Below are positions 33,701 to 45,700 of a stretch of 64,000 nt of DNA, in pieces. Every line of letters begins with the position of its first letter. Position 1 is the stretch's first letter. The DNA comes from Mesorhabditis belari (taxonomy: Eukaryota; Nematoda; Chromadorea; Rhabditida; Rhabditidae). The translations under genes were made by a program, and so were the position numbers. The stretch covers positions 806,001-870,000 of the forward strand of contig CAUEEP010000743.1 in the NCBI GenBank assembly GCA_958450365.1, in the 5' to 3' direction. The notes beneath the pieces are model-generated. The model was not told the origin of the DNA. It saw only the letters and a list, made by a program, of their open reading frames with translations, and did not search any database.

Positions 33701-36700
33701 AAACCTAATTTTTGATTCTCTACAACTTTTCTATTGACACCAACATGGGTCTCTTTTGAAGAAAGTGCTCAAACTGGGACATCTCCAGTCCTCGATTTTT
33801 GAGTCTCACACACAAACCAAAATCCTACTACGAAAGAGGAATCCGCAAATTGCCTGTAAAATGGGCAGATATCGTCAATAATAATGAAAATTATTTGGAA
33901 TGAATTGATGGTTTTATGTTGAATAAATTTTGGTTCAAAGTCCGGCAGTTTTGAATTCACCAACCCAATATAAACTAGCCACTTTACATGCTCTATAAGG
34001 CTTAGACTTTTCTTAAATTTTATAATCACAGATCTACTTTCTACTTTCTTTTCAATTGACCAACCCAATATCTAAACGTTTCATACTTCTTACAGCTCTA
34101 GAGTTTTAGCTTTAATACTTTTTCAAAATTCAGTCATACTAAACTATTTTCTACTGCAATAAAAGCAGTTTTATGTAAATTTGTCCAAATGAAATCTCTT
34201 TTCAACTCTGCAAAAATGCATTCAAAAGCTCAAATGACGCTTTTGAACCCTGTTTTGAACATAAAAACTCCTATTCAAAGCTCTCATCAAAAGCGCTTGT
34301 TGATTCCAATTAAATTTCTAGAATTGCCATTCGTTTTTATCACTTATCGATTCCTTTTCATGCAATATCGAAAAAAAAAAACAACATAAAAAGTTTAGCA
34401 GTTTCCCAAAATTGAACTCAACAATCATCGATCCCCCACAAATTTTATTGCTGCGTGATCGATGAAGTTCTGTACATGTTTCCTCTACACAAAAGTCGCC
34501 ACCTCTCGAGACTCCTATCACAAGTTGGCAATTGTTTTGTTTTTTCTTTCTGATTACAGAAATTTCGGAAAGTTTCTGTACGTTTTAAAATCTTTTCGAA
34601 ATCATTTCTAATATCATTTCTAACATTTTCAATTTTTTCACTTTGTCGCCAAGATGAAAGGGGAAAAGGGAAACGGAAACGGTCATAGATTCGATAGAAA
34701 GAGATCTCCAGGAAACGGTCATAGATTCGATTCGATAGAAAGTAGCGAATGTGCACAAATACACAAATCCATTCATATAAAACTGAATAACGAAGAGAGG
34801 AATCTGGAAGAAATGGAAGTAAAAAGGGGAAACCAAAAAGAGAAGATCGGGGGTGGAGGTGGAGAGGATCGGGCAAACATCGACAAACACAAGGGTATCA
34901 CCATTCACCACATTTCCCCCCACCCCTAAAAGATCTCATTTTCCAATTCTTTTTTTTTCGTTAAGCTCGTATGAAGTGAGACGTATCCGTCGCTGATTGG
35001 CACTTTTTCAATCTCTAGCCATGTTCGTTAAAGAAACGAAAGACCTACATCGATGAGATCCTTTTCGCTTCTCACTTTTCTCATATTTCCTATCTCATTA
35101 ACTCTTCTTTGCATCTTTATCGTGACGCCCCCGGGTAACTTGTCGAACTATTGTAAAGAAAAAAACCTCTTTCCACCCACTCATGTCTCAATTTGGAGGC
35201 AAAATGAGGGAAAAGGGAAACCTTTTCTCTTCCTTTCAATTCGAGAACTCTCTCAACCAACCTACTCTCATTCAAAACTTCTCCGATCACAAAAGTTCCT
35301 TATATTTTTTTTTGCTAAACTCAATTAATGAGCATGTCTATAAAAGGCTTTAGAGGGTTCACAGTAAGAACTCATTTCTAAAGTTCAAATTTGAACTCTA
35401 TGTTTAGGGATTCTAGAGTTCAAGTTTAAACTCTATGTTTAGGGATTCTAGAGTTCAAATTTGAAGTCTATAATCTAGAGATTCTAGAGTTCAAATTTGA
35501 ACTCTATATCTAGAGATTCTAGAGTTCAAATCTGAACTGTATATCTAGGGATTCTAGAGTTCAGATTTGAACTCTATATCTAGGGATTCTAGAGTTCAAA
35601 CAGTTGCGTCAAAGTTACTCTCAAAGTTCTAACAAATAAAAACGACTCAATAATAGAAAAAAAACCTCTTTTTTTTTCAAAGCTTTTCAAAACTACCTAA
35701 AAACTAGCAAAGTGGAAGTAATTTTTAGCGTATTTTCGCTTCAACTCAGAGAATAGAGAGGAAAGGAGAGTGTGGGTGTTTTTGAGCGAAAGAGTACCAT
35801 TTTTTTTTCATTTCAACCTCTTCCTCTTACTCCTTTTTCTCAAAATCTCTCAAATTCTCAAAGTCTCACCTTTTCATTTCAAAGGATTTTCATTGCGTTC
35901 GCGAATTCATTCATTCATTCCTTCATTCATTCAAATCCCTAATTGTTATGCAAAAAAAGTTTCGTGAAAAGTTTCATTGGACAATTTCCGGTGTCAAAAA
36001 CGAATCGTGGATCGATTTTTTTTCGAAAAAAAAGCAATGAGATGAAAAATGAAATACGGTTTTCCCTCTTGGTCGATCCATGTTTTTTTTGTGAAAGCAT
36101 TGCCGAGTGGCGTGTGCGAATGAAAAATCGTCCTTGACATCGAATCAATGAAGCTCTTTTTCTTCTTCTTCTTTCTCTCAATCATCTCTTGTTTTTTTTT
36201 GTCTCTCTCTCTGATAAAAAAATCATCTTCAAATCGTTAAAAAACAATTCATCTAATTGATTGATTTTGTTTAAAGGAAAGCTTTTGAAAATTTTACATA
36301 TTTAAATTGATTTAAATAGATTTAAATAGATTTAAATGGATTTAAATAGATTTAAATAGATTTAAATTGGTTTAAATTGCTTTAAATTGCTTTAAATTGC
36401 TTTAAATTGGTTTAAATTGGTTTAAATTGCTTTAAATTGCTTTAAATTGCTTTAAATAGATTTAAATAGATTTAAATTGCTTTAAATTTTACATACTTTC
36501 AATACCTTTTTTCAAAGCTTTCAAAGCTTTCAAAAACAACAACTTTTTGTTACATTTTAGCTCCACTTTTGACTTCTATATATACGCTTTTCAATTGTTA
36601 TTAAGTTAAATATTAATTTGCATATTATTTCAGGTTACATTGCTATTAAAACCTAACATACTGAACAACCAGGTTCATCTTTTTTAAATCTGAATCTTTT

Positions 36701-39700
36701 TAAACTGTAATTTTTTGTCTTATTAGCTTTGAAAGCTTTGAAACCATACCTTTAACTTTTAAACTATTTAATCTTTAAGTCTAAAGTTTAAATATCAAAA
36801 TTTGAATTTAAACACTTTTCCAAGAAAACAATAGTGATTCATTTTCAAAAATTGAATAGAAAAGGAAAAGAGAGATTGGGAAAAATTGGGCGCTTACCTT
36901 ATCAGGAAAATCGAGTTTTTAGACTGGTATTAGCCTGGGTGAGTGATAGGCTTCCAGCCGTTTCAAAGTATGAAAAACGATTGGGGTAATGAATTCAGAA
37001 AATAAGAAAGAGCTCTATCAAAAGAGATTACTCGTTCACTCCCCCCGCCTTCCATCTCTCCTTTTTTCTTCAAAACTTTTATCAACTCTTGGTCATTCGC
37101 TTTTTTTTCACAACTCTCATTGATTCATTTGTGATTTGAGGGGAAAACATTTTACAATTCAATCCGACTACAAACTTTCTGCGACTAATTTCTGCAATTT
37201 CATTCTCAAAACTTGCACCTGTCTACTCGAGGTACAGCCTTGTCTTTGCACAATATTCTTTAAAACAACATAAGCTAAGCTTCTCAAGAAAGTACTCGAT
37301 ATATCTTTAACAAAGAATTTTCCAGACGAGTGCCTTCATTTCCGTCAGTGGAATCGTTGGAGCGCCGGCGTCCGGGAGCTCCTCATCCACCAGCCACGCA
37401 GCGTATCACTCGATTCATCCAACTTTTCTCTCATCATGATAACCAAGTGAGCACTTAATTAGTTAATACTTCAAAAGAAATTTAGAAAAGTTCTGAAGAA
37501 AAACAATCACAAACAAAGAGACATGCTCCATTGAAAAGGTTTTTATTTTTAAACTCATTGAAATCCAGAGACTTTAGATCGAGAACTACGGGTCCACCGG
37601 CGAATCGAGTTCCATTATCTCCTCCAATTCCTGTCCAAGCGTCAGCTGTCTATCGACAAGGATTATTGCAACATCAAGTAAACTTAAAAATCAACTCTTT
37701 CTATTAAAAAACTTTACTTTTAGACCCTTAGATTATTTATTTTATTAGGAGCATCCGATTGGTGTTGCTTCGAGACGCGTTCGTCCCTCGCAATGGGAAC
37801 AACGATGGGCTGTTCTTGCTGGGAAAACTCTTCATTTGTGTAAACAACTTAGCAGCTATATCTCTGATAAAACAAAGGAAAAGGTAAACAAAAGAGGAGT
37901 TGAGAAAATAAAGAAATTTTTTTAGATTTACTCGGTGCCTGCAGATTCAGTCTCAATCGAGGTTTCGTCGGCGATTATTGATATCGCTTACGATGCACTT
38001 AAAAGAGATGGACAAAAGCATGTGGTTCGAGTGGTCACTCTGCAACACAGAGAACACCTACTGCAGACACAAAAGTTTGTTTATTGGAAAAGTAGTTAAT
38101 TGTTAATTGTTATAGTTAATTGTTAATTGGATAATAGTTTATTGGAAAAGGATTACGCTAAGAAAGCATAGCCAACACTTTAAAGTACTCCGTAGTTTGA
38201 CAGTGTCCCACACAAAATCCTTAAGTAGGTTGCTGTTTTGTTAGATTGCTGTTTGGCGAAATGCTGTTTGGCGAAACTTTAAAGGTTTAGATCTCGAAAA
38301 TGGCTCATGAGAAGTAGGATTTGAAAGCAGTTTCGGAATGACCTTAATCAGGAGGTGTTTCTGGTTTATAGGGATGACCAGGAGGTGATCAGATCGCTCC
38401 AGAAATCTAACTTCACTAACTCTAGCAAAGAGCAAATCCAAATCAAATTCAGAAGAAAATCTTTAAATTGAAAATGTCAAAGAACAACATTTCATTTAGT
38501 GAAGAAGACATGCTCTCATGGATAGCCGCTCTACAAAAAGCGGCCACTTTATATGTGGAAGAAGCAGCCGAGCAACAACAAAGGCCTCTGTCCACCACCA
38601 CTCACTCAGTACGTCTTCTCCCTTTTTTTAGATTTTATTTCTTTTCTCTTCTTTTCTCTTTTTTCACTTTCACTTACCTTGTTTAGTAATAAAAAAAAGC
38701 TGATATAGAAGTTTTGAGTGTAGCGGAAAGGTCTCTGAATCACTGAGCGGCACCTTTTTCAACGTGCAAACTGTCATCATTTAGCTCTTTTTCTTTCTTT
38801 TACTGTGTGTGGCCAGATACAGTGCCCAAATACATCCTATTTATGTCTTTTTTTACAAAAATGACTTCTTTTTCAAGCCACTTTTCCTCATTTTTTTTTT
38901 ACTTTTTTTCGTCTAATTCCTAATCTCCTGGATACATTCTTTTATAGGTCTCTAAAGTTGAGATTACTCTCACTCCTTCTTTTTTCCCCAAAAGAAGATT
39001 TTTCCTTTTTTTTCCTTTTGAAACCAAGCACAGATTTTGCCATCGATTCACGGATTAAAAGTTTCTTCTCTTAATTTGAGCGATCATATTGTCTAGAATA
39101 ATAATCCCAAAATTGATGGAGTTTAAAGAAAAAGCTTGCTTAATGTAGTTATATTTAGCAAAAGAATAAGTTTATCAATTCATTAAGCTAAATTTTAAGT
39201 CATAACAAATCGAAAGAGTTAAAGTTGGAAGCTAGAAGCTAGAAGCTTAAAGCTAGAAGCTAGAAGCTTAGAGCTAGAAGCTAGAGGCTTAGAGCTAGAA
39301 GCTAGAAGCTAGAGGCCTAGAGCTAGAAGCTAGAGGCTTAGAGCTAGAAGGTAGAAGCTTAAAGCTAGAAGGTAGAAGCTTAAAGCTAGAAGCTAGAGGC
39401 TTAAAGCTAGAAACTTAAACCTAGAAGGAATTAAAGCTAGAAATCTAAAAGAGGCAATGGATTCAAGTGGATGTCGAGTAATATAGTAATATTGTTAGAA
39501 TGTTGTGAGGCGTGTGGTCTTCTTTTGTGTCCATTTGTTGACTTCAATATCGTTGAAAAAAAGGGGGTAGTGCCCGAGTATGGACGGGAGAGGGGTCCTA
39601 TTGATTGGGATGGCCGGTGGCCAACCACTAGTGGGGTGGAGGAAAGCAAAAAAAAAAGGGGGGAGAAGAGGCAACGTGAGCCCCACATTTTGGTCTCCTG

Positions 39701-42700
39701 CTTCTAGTGTGTTTTCTTCTTCTTCTTCTTCTACTCAAATGGAGAGTCGCGAACTCCTTCTTCCCAATCTCCCTTCCTCTCGTCTTCCTTGCTTTCCTTC
39801 TACTCCTTTTTACACCATACACCCAAAGCCATTGCTTTTCTACTTTTTATAACATGCCTTTTCATTGAAATTTCAATGATTTCTCAGGTTTTTTCTAAAT
39901 TCTAACGTTTCTAAAACTGAAAACGGCTTGATTACGCCATGCCTCCCGTATTTAAAAGCAAAGAAAATCATTAGAGAGATGATTTTCTGAATCCTTTTTC
40001 TAATTTGAGTTATTTCCAAGGTGTGACACTTCATTTTATCGAGATCGTGCAAAGGATGTGCTTGCTTTTTCTCTCTCTTTCTCTTTCCCATTTCTTTTCC
40101 CACCCTCACTCCACTCACACCTGCCACCCCCACTCATAAATGCCACTTACCTATATTATTTAAAAGGCGAATCCCTAAGCCTTTCCCCTCATCTATCCAT
40201 TGATTTTCTTCTAAAATTTCAAAAGATACCATAGTGCGATTTTAAAAACCGCAATTAAGCTATTCCCATCGGTTTTCTGTTGCAAAAAGAAGTGTGATTT
40301 TTGTGTTTTCGCGAAATTACTAACTACTTAACTGGTATTTTGAAAAAGGGAATACATCATTGGAAAGAAGGGTAGTGAAAGTGATTCTCGAGCTCTTTCC
40401 CACTCCATGCATCCTTCTTGCTCACCTTTCCATTCGCAAGTTCTCTCAAAATTTTCTCCCCCACTAGAGAAAGAGTTGGTAAAAGAGTGTTTCCTAAAAG
40501 TTTTCACCGAGTTTTACCTGGCTCTCGGTGTGTGTATCTCCTCTCCCATCCTATCCCCAATCCTTCATAAAATTGAGGAGACCGACCGCCAAAATGGCAT
40601 GTTTTTTTTCAGTCATTGATTTACAAATGTTTCCCCATTTCATTTTTCTTGATGTTTTCTTTTCTTTTCTCTTTTCCTCATTTCTATTCTATTGTCTTGT
40701 CGGAAATCTAGAAGATTTCGATTTCAATCTCGATCTCATTTCTTAATCCCTAGAGATTAAAAATTAAATAAAAAAACAGTTTTAGAAGTTTTTTTGCCGT
40801 GTCTTTCTTTTTTTCTTCTTTCTTTTCTTTCTTTTCTTTTCTTTCTTTTCTTTTCTTTTCTTTTCTTTTTAATCACTATAAATAGAAATCTGGCAACATT
40901 TTGAATGTGAAAAGTGGTGATTTCAATTAAGCCTTTCCGAAAGAAACTAATATTTAGAGAGAATTCGAAACTTTTCGAGTTTTCGAGTTTACTAGTGCAA
41001 ATTAAGGGTTATGTGGAAATGAAAGCGCTACTTGAAAAAGTGGAGAGCTCAAGTCTTTTCATCTGTTGCTTGCAGTCACCGCAAAAAGGATTTGTTTTGT
41101 TTGAGATGCCAGTCACACGAGAAAATCTCCCCCCCATGAATTCAATCTACTATACCGCACTTATACTCGAAATGTCAACGTCATTGACACTTGTGTAATT
41201 GCTTCTTGTAAACACTTACCTTCTAGGGGCAGCGCCGCCTCTTTGATCAAATTTTAGGCGAGCACTTGTGCATCAATTTCTCTTTTTTTGATCCTCTATT
41301 CTCTTCTTTCACTTGCCAAGTGGCTAGCTGTAAAGAAATGAGCTTGATGCAAAGAACTGGTTTCTCTTTTTGTGAAAGAGAAGTTAACAATTGACTAGCT
41401 TATTTGAAAATTGTTATTACGTAGATGTTATTTAACTTCTAAAGCTAATAGTTCATTTTAAGCTTTATCTCAGCCAGGCAAAGGCCACCGGATCAGCTAG
41501 TTTAAGTTCAAAAAAGGTGCCAAATACGGTAGCTTTTCTAGAGAACATCTTTTACCTTCAATCAAGAAGTCTAATTGTAAAATGGGTGGGAAAATTTCAA
41601 TCTGAACCTCATTCGATCTTCGTTTTTTCTTTCTCTTAGCTGATTGCTCTGTATTTTTGTCTACAATTTCTATTTCTATTTGTAAACAAAATTCCAGAAC
41701 AAGAAACCAAGAACGGCCAAGAAACGGCTGAGAAAATAAAGGTGAAATTAGGTTCGGGTTGGAATTTTCCTATTTCTAGTGCACACCAGAAATTTGGGAA
41801 GGTAAGGGTGGACGCGGGGAGGTGAAAATTGAGTAGCTGGGAGTAGATGGAGGTGGAAAGGGTGCGGTGCAAAAGAATAGACGTAAAGACTGTTCCGCCT
41901 ATTGTGTCCCTTCCCTTCACCCTTTCCATTTCACCTATGCTCCCCTGTGCGACCTCCTCTTCAGCGGCAACACACAAGCGAGCAATTTCGATCGACCACT
42001 CACACTCACCCACACACACACACACACACAACCTACCACCCTTCTGCCCATTATCGTCCCTCACTCACAATTTTACAACTCACCGAAATACTCTCCAACA
42101 CATTTTTGAATAGGATAGAAGTTCTAGCGTTTTTTTGAACAAATTTTTTGAAACTTTAAACCGATTTACAACTTTCTAGTGAAATTTAAATCGATTTACA
42201 GCTTTCTAATGAAATCTAAATAGATTTACAACTTTCTAATGACATCTAAATCGATTTACACCTTTCTAATCAAATCTAAATTGATTTACACCTTTCTAGT
42301 GTCATTATCAAATCGTTTTTATTCAAAAAAAAAGAGAATTGACAAGCGTAACCACAACTATGGTCGCTCACCGGCAGGCGCACAAAATGAGACTCAAAAT
42401 ATACGTTATTTCGCGAGCAGCCTCGTATTGATGGCCTGTGCAAACAGCTCTCTTTCACTATGCAACCCCCTCTCGATCTCGTTGCCAATACCAATACCAG
42501 TTGCTTTATGATTACTATTTTTCCTTTCCATTTGATTTTCGCAAAACCTAGAGTTGCTTCCTAAATTTTTTGACTAGATATTTGAGGGATTTAGGCGATA
42601 GCCGTATAAAAAAAAGTTTGTGTGCGTCTGATTTGGGAAGGGGATAGGGTCGGGAGAGCCTAATTGCAAGCTGATTCTTGGCCGGGAGAGAGCCCGAAAG

Positions 42701-45700
42701 AGGGGCGTGTTGGGAAGGGTGAAGAGACGTCTCGCATAGGGGAGGACAGGACTTCTCGAGACGAAGACGACTTCTCGCCTTTCAGAGCCATCCCCGGATG
42801 GCCTCCTTGGGCCACAGGGTGTCCCCCCTCTATTCCCTATTTGGAGGTCCCCCCTTTCCCGGCTGCCGTCTTCAATTTGAGCCGCATCGAGAGCCATTCC
42901 CTTCCCCGGATTCCCCCCTTCCTAGTTTTCTTTCTTTTTTTGAAGTGCTTCCCTAGCTCGCTTTTTCTTGTAATGTTTTACTGAACTTTACTTTAAAATA
43001 TTGATCAGAATAATCAGTAATATTGTTTAAAATTTGAACTGAAATTTGCTTTTCGGGTAATCATTTTTTTTTCGGAAATCCCGGTATTTTGAACGGCTTT
43101 TCACGCTTTGAAGGTCTATAGCTTTGTCTAGAGATTATATTTGTTCTAACTTTTGATATCCTTGTACAGAGGACATTTCAAGCTTTCAAATGATACCAAA
43201 TAGAGCTTGACTGGATTTTTCATTCCCATGCAAACAAGAAGACATGACACCCGATTTGGATAGACCATTTGCTCAGAGTTGGCTCTGATTTTCTAGGACT
43301 GGATCTTCCAGTCAAGCTCTATTTGGTATCATTTGAAAGCCTCTAATGTCCTCTGTACAACGATATAAAATGTTAGCACAAGTATGATCTCTGGACAAAG
43401 TTATAGGCCTTCAAAGCATGACGAACCGTTTAAAATATCCGGAAACTACGCAAGAGCCGAAATTTCAAACAATACCAGTGATTATTCTGACCAATATTTT
43501 AGATTTTGAATTTTTTTGAAACCAAATGATTTCAGGAGCAATCGCTAGCTTCCTGTTCCTCATCGTCGGAAGGAGTGTTGAGCGGAGGAGTTTCGGTGCG
43601 GCATGTGGGAACAGGTTAGTGAGAAACACTTATGCAGTAGAAAATTTCAGACTCAGGTTTAACTTATATTCACCAATTTCTTTATTTTCTAAGATTTAGG
43701 TACAGCAAGTGCACCCCCACTTCCATCGATTCCTTTATATCCGATCCGTGCCTCCCAGCCACAACACCCCGATCGAGCCACTCAACAATTGATCATGCAT
43801 AGGTAGCTTAGTGACTAAGTCCTTTGCACCAATTCCTCTTAGGTACAAAGCAAAATCCTCACAATTGGGCTCACCAATGGCCAAACGGGTTTCCGATGGC
43901 CACCACGAGGGACAAGCTGGGACAAGTGCCTCGACGTCCACCGATCACGAGGCACCACCAAGTGGAAATGGTCAATGTGAGTTCAATATTTCCTCAAGCA
44001 AATCAGATATTCTTTAAAGGCGCCAACGAAACGGCAACCACACCGAAAACGTTGCGCAAAGGATGGAAAAAGCCGAAAGCTTCGAAACAGACGAGTGCCG
44101 CTGGACCGCCATCATATCATGTGAGTAGGAAAATGAATTTTATTTGTTCAATCTATTCATACTTTATTCAAAACATGAATTAATATATTTTATTTATAAG
44201 CTACTTTATTCAAGTCATGAAATAAAGCGTAGTTAATAAGACAAAAGGATATTTATAGAAAAGAATTTGAAGTCGTGATGTGAAAATTACAATAACACGA
44301 ATACAATTAGGTTCAATAAATGCAAATTTTGACAATTTAAAAATGTAAATAGGATAATGAACGGAAAGATGGAAAGAATCATGAGTTTTAGGACCGTGAC
44401 AAGCCAAACAATGCACTTGGGTTGAAGATCGGTGACTGTCAAACGGCAGGGAATGGCGATGTAGGTTTTTGGAATAAAATTGAAGCAAGATTATATGAAA
44501 TAACAATAAAAAACACCTTTCAGTTGGTACCATTGATTGTGCGTTTGTGCGTGAGAGTGGTGGAAGCACACGGGATGGAGACTGTGGGCATCTATCGAAT
44601 TCCGGGAAATACAGCCGCTGTGAATGCTCTAAAAGAGACTCTCAATCAGGGTTTTGATAACGTGAGTATCCTTGAGCTTTTCAAATTCAACTACAACATT
44701 TCTACAGTTCAAAAATCAACCTTTCAGCTGGACTTCAACGATTCTCGGTGGAAAGATGTGAATGTGGTGTCATCGTTGTTAAAGATGTTCCTACGAAAGT
44801 TGCCCGAGCCTCTTCTCACCGATAAACTTTACCCATTCTTCATTGATGCCAGTCGGATGATAAATCATGCTCAAAGACTTCATAAACTCAGAAATCTGGT
44901 TTGAAAAATTGAACACAACAAAGAAAATTCCCTTTTTCAGTTACGGAAACTTCCCAGAGCCCACTACGATACGTTGAAGCATTTGATGACTCATCTCAGA
45001 GCTGTCACTATGCATTCTGAAGTTAATAAGGTATAAATCTACTATAGAAAAGAGCAGTCTCTGTCTGCACGGGGATTTTCTTGACCAATAAAGCTAAAAC
45101 TTCTCTAGAAAACCTTAGAATATATTGTAATCGTGACATTTAAAAAATTTTAAAAAAATCAAAAACGGATGGCACTACCGGGGGTCAAACCCGGATTGTG
45201 CGGGCTGTATACAAGCGCCGTTTTGACTGCGCCATGACTGCCCTGAGCCAAGCCCAGAAAAACCCGCTGTTAAGCAGGTTTCTCGGCTGGTTTTATTGTA
45301 TCTAGTAATTTCGTATTGTAAACTAAATATTTTCATTTTTTTTGTTTATTTTATAATTGTAAACTGTAAACGGTAAATTTTCTTATTAAGATGGAATGCC
45401 GTAATCTTGCCTTAATGTTTGGCCCATCGATTGTGCGTCCCTCTGATGACAATATGGCCACGATGGTCACACATATGTCGGATCAATGCAAAATCATCGA
45501 GTCTTTTATCAATTATGTAAGTGAATCGAAAAAAATATGTAAAATGTAAACCTTTTTACAGTATATTTGGATGTTTGATGACGCGGGAACGGTGGACGAC
45601 GCGGTACCCGAGATGATTCAAACCGAGCCAGTCCCTCCGCCCGGCGGTGCTCATGGATTGGATGCTGGCCCTGCAGGTGAATCAATATTTGAATATTTCC

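Larger units (their letters stand above)
31377..37325. other. 5.9-kb RhoGAP intron
   Basis: No exon could be fitted in phase. It holds the family G copy near 33.5-34.2 kb, a 35-bp repeat array (35375-35605), a 10-bp array (36298-36485) and pyrimidine-rich tracts. Confidence 0.6.
38609..43535. other. 4.9-kb RhoGAP intron
   Basis: It holds a 7-bp repeat array, purine/pyrimidine tracts, a CA run near 42010-42030, a GC-rich patch at 42640-42920 and a 513-bp fold-back element near its end. I found no exon that fits. Confidence 0.55.

Noticed and set aside
35375..36485. Regular repeats that could suggest a CRISPR-like array
   Set aside because: Repeats are tandem without unique spacers, and the genome is eukaryotic.
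42574..42897. 107-residue minus-strand open frame in the GC-rich intron patch
   Set aside because: No domain, and GC-rich DNA has few stops; kept only as a regulatory or alternative-exon finding.
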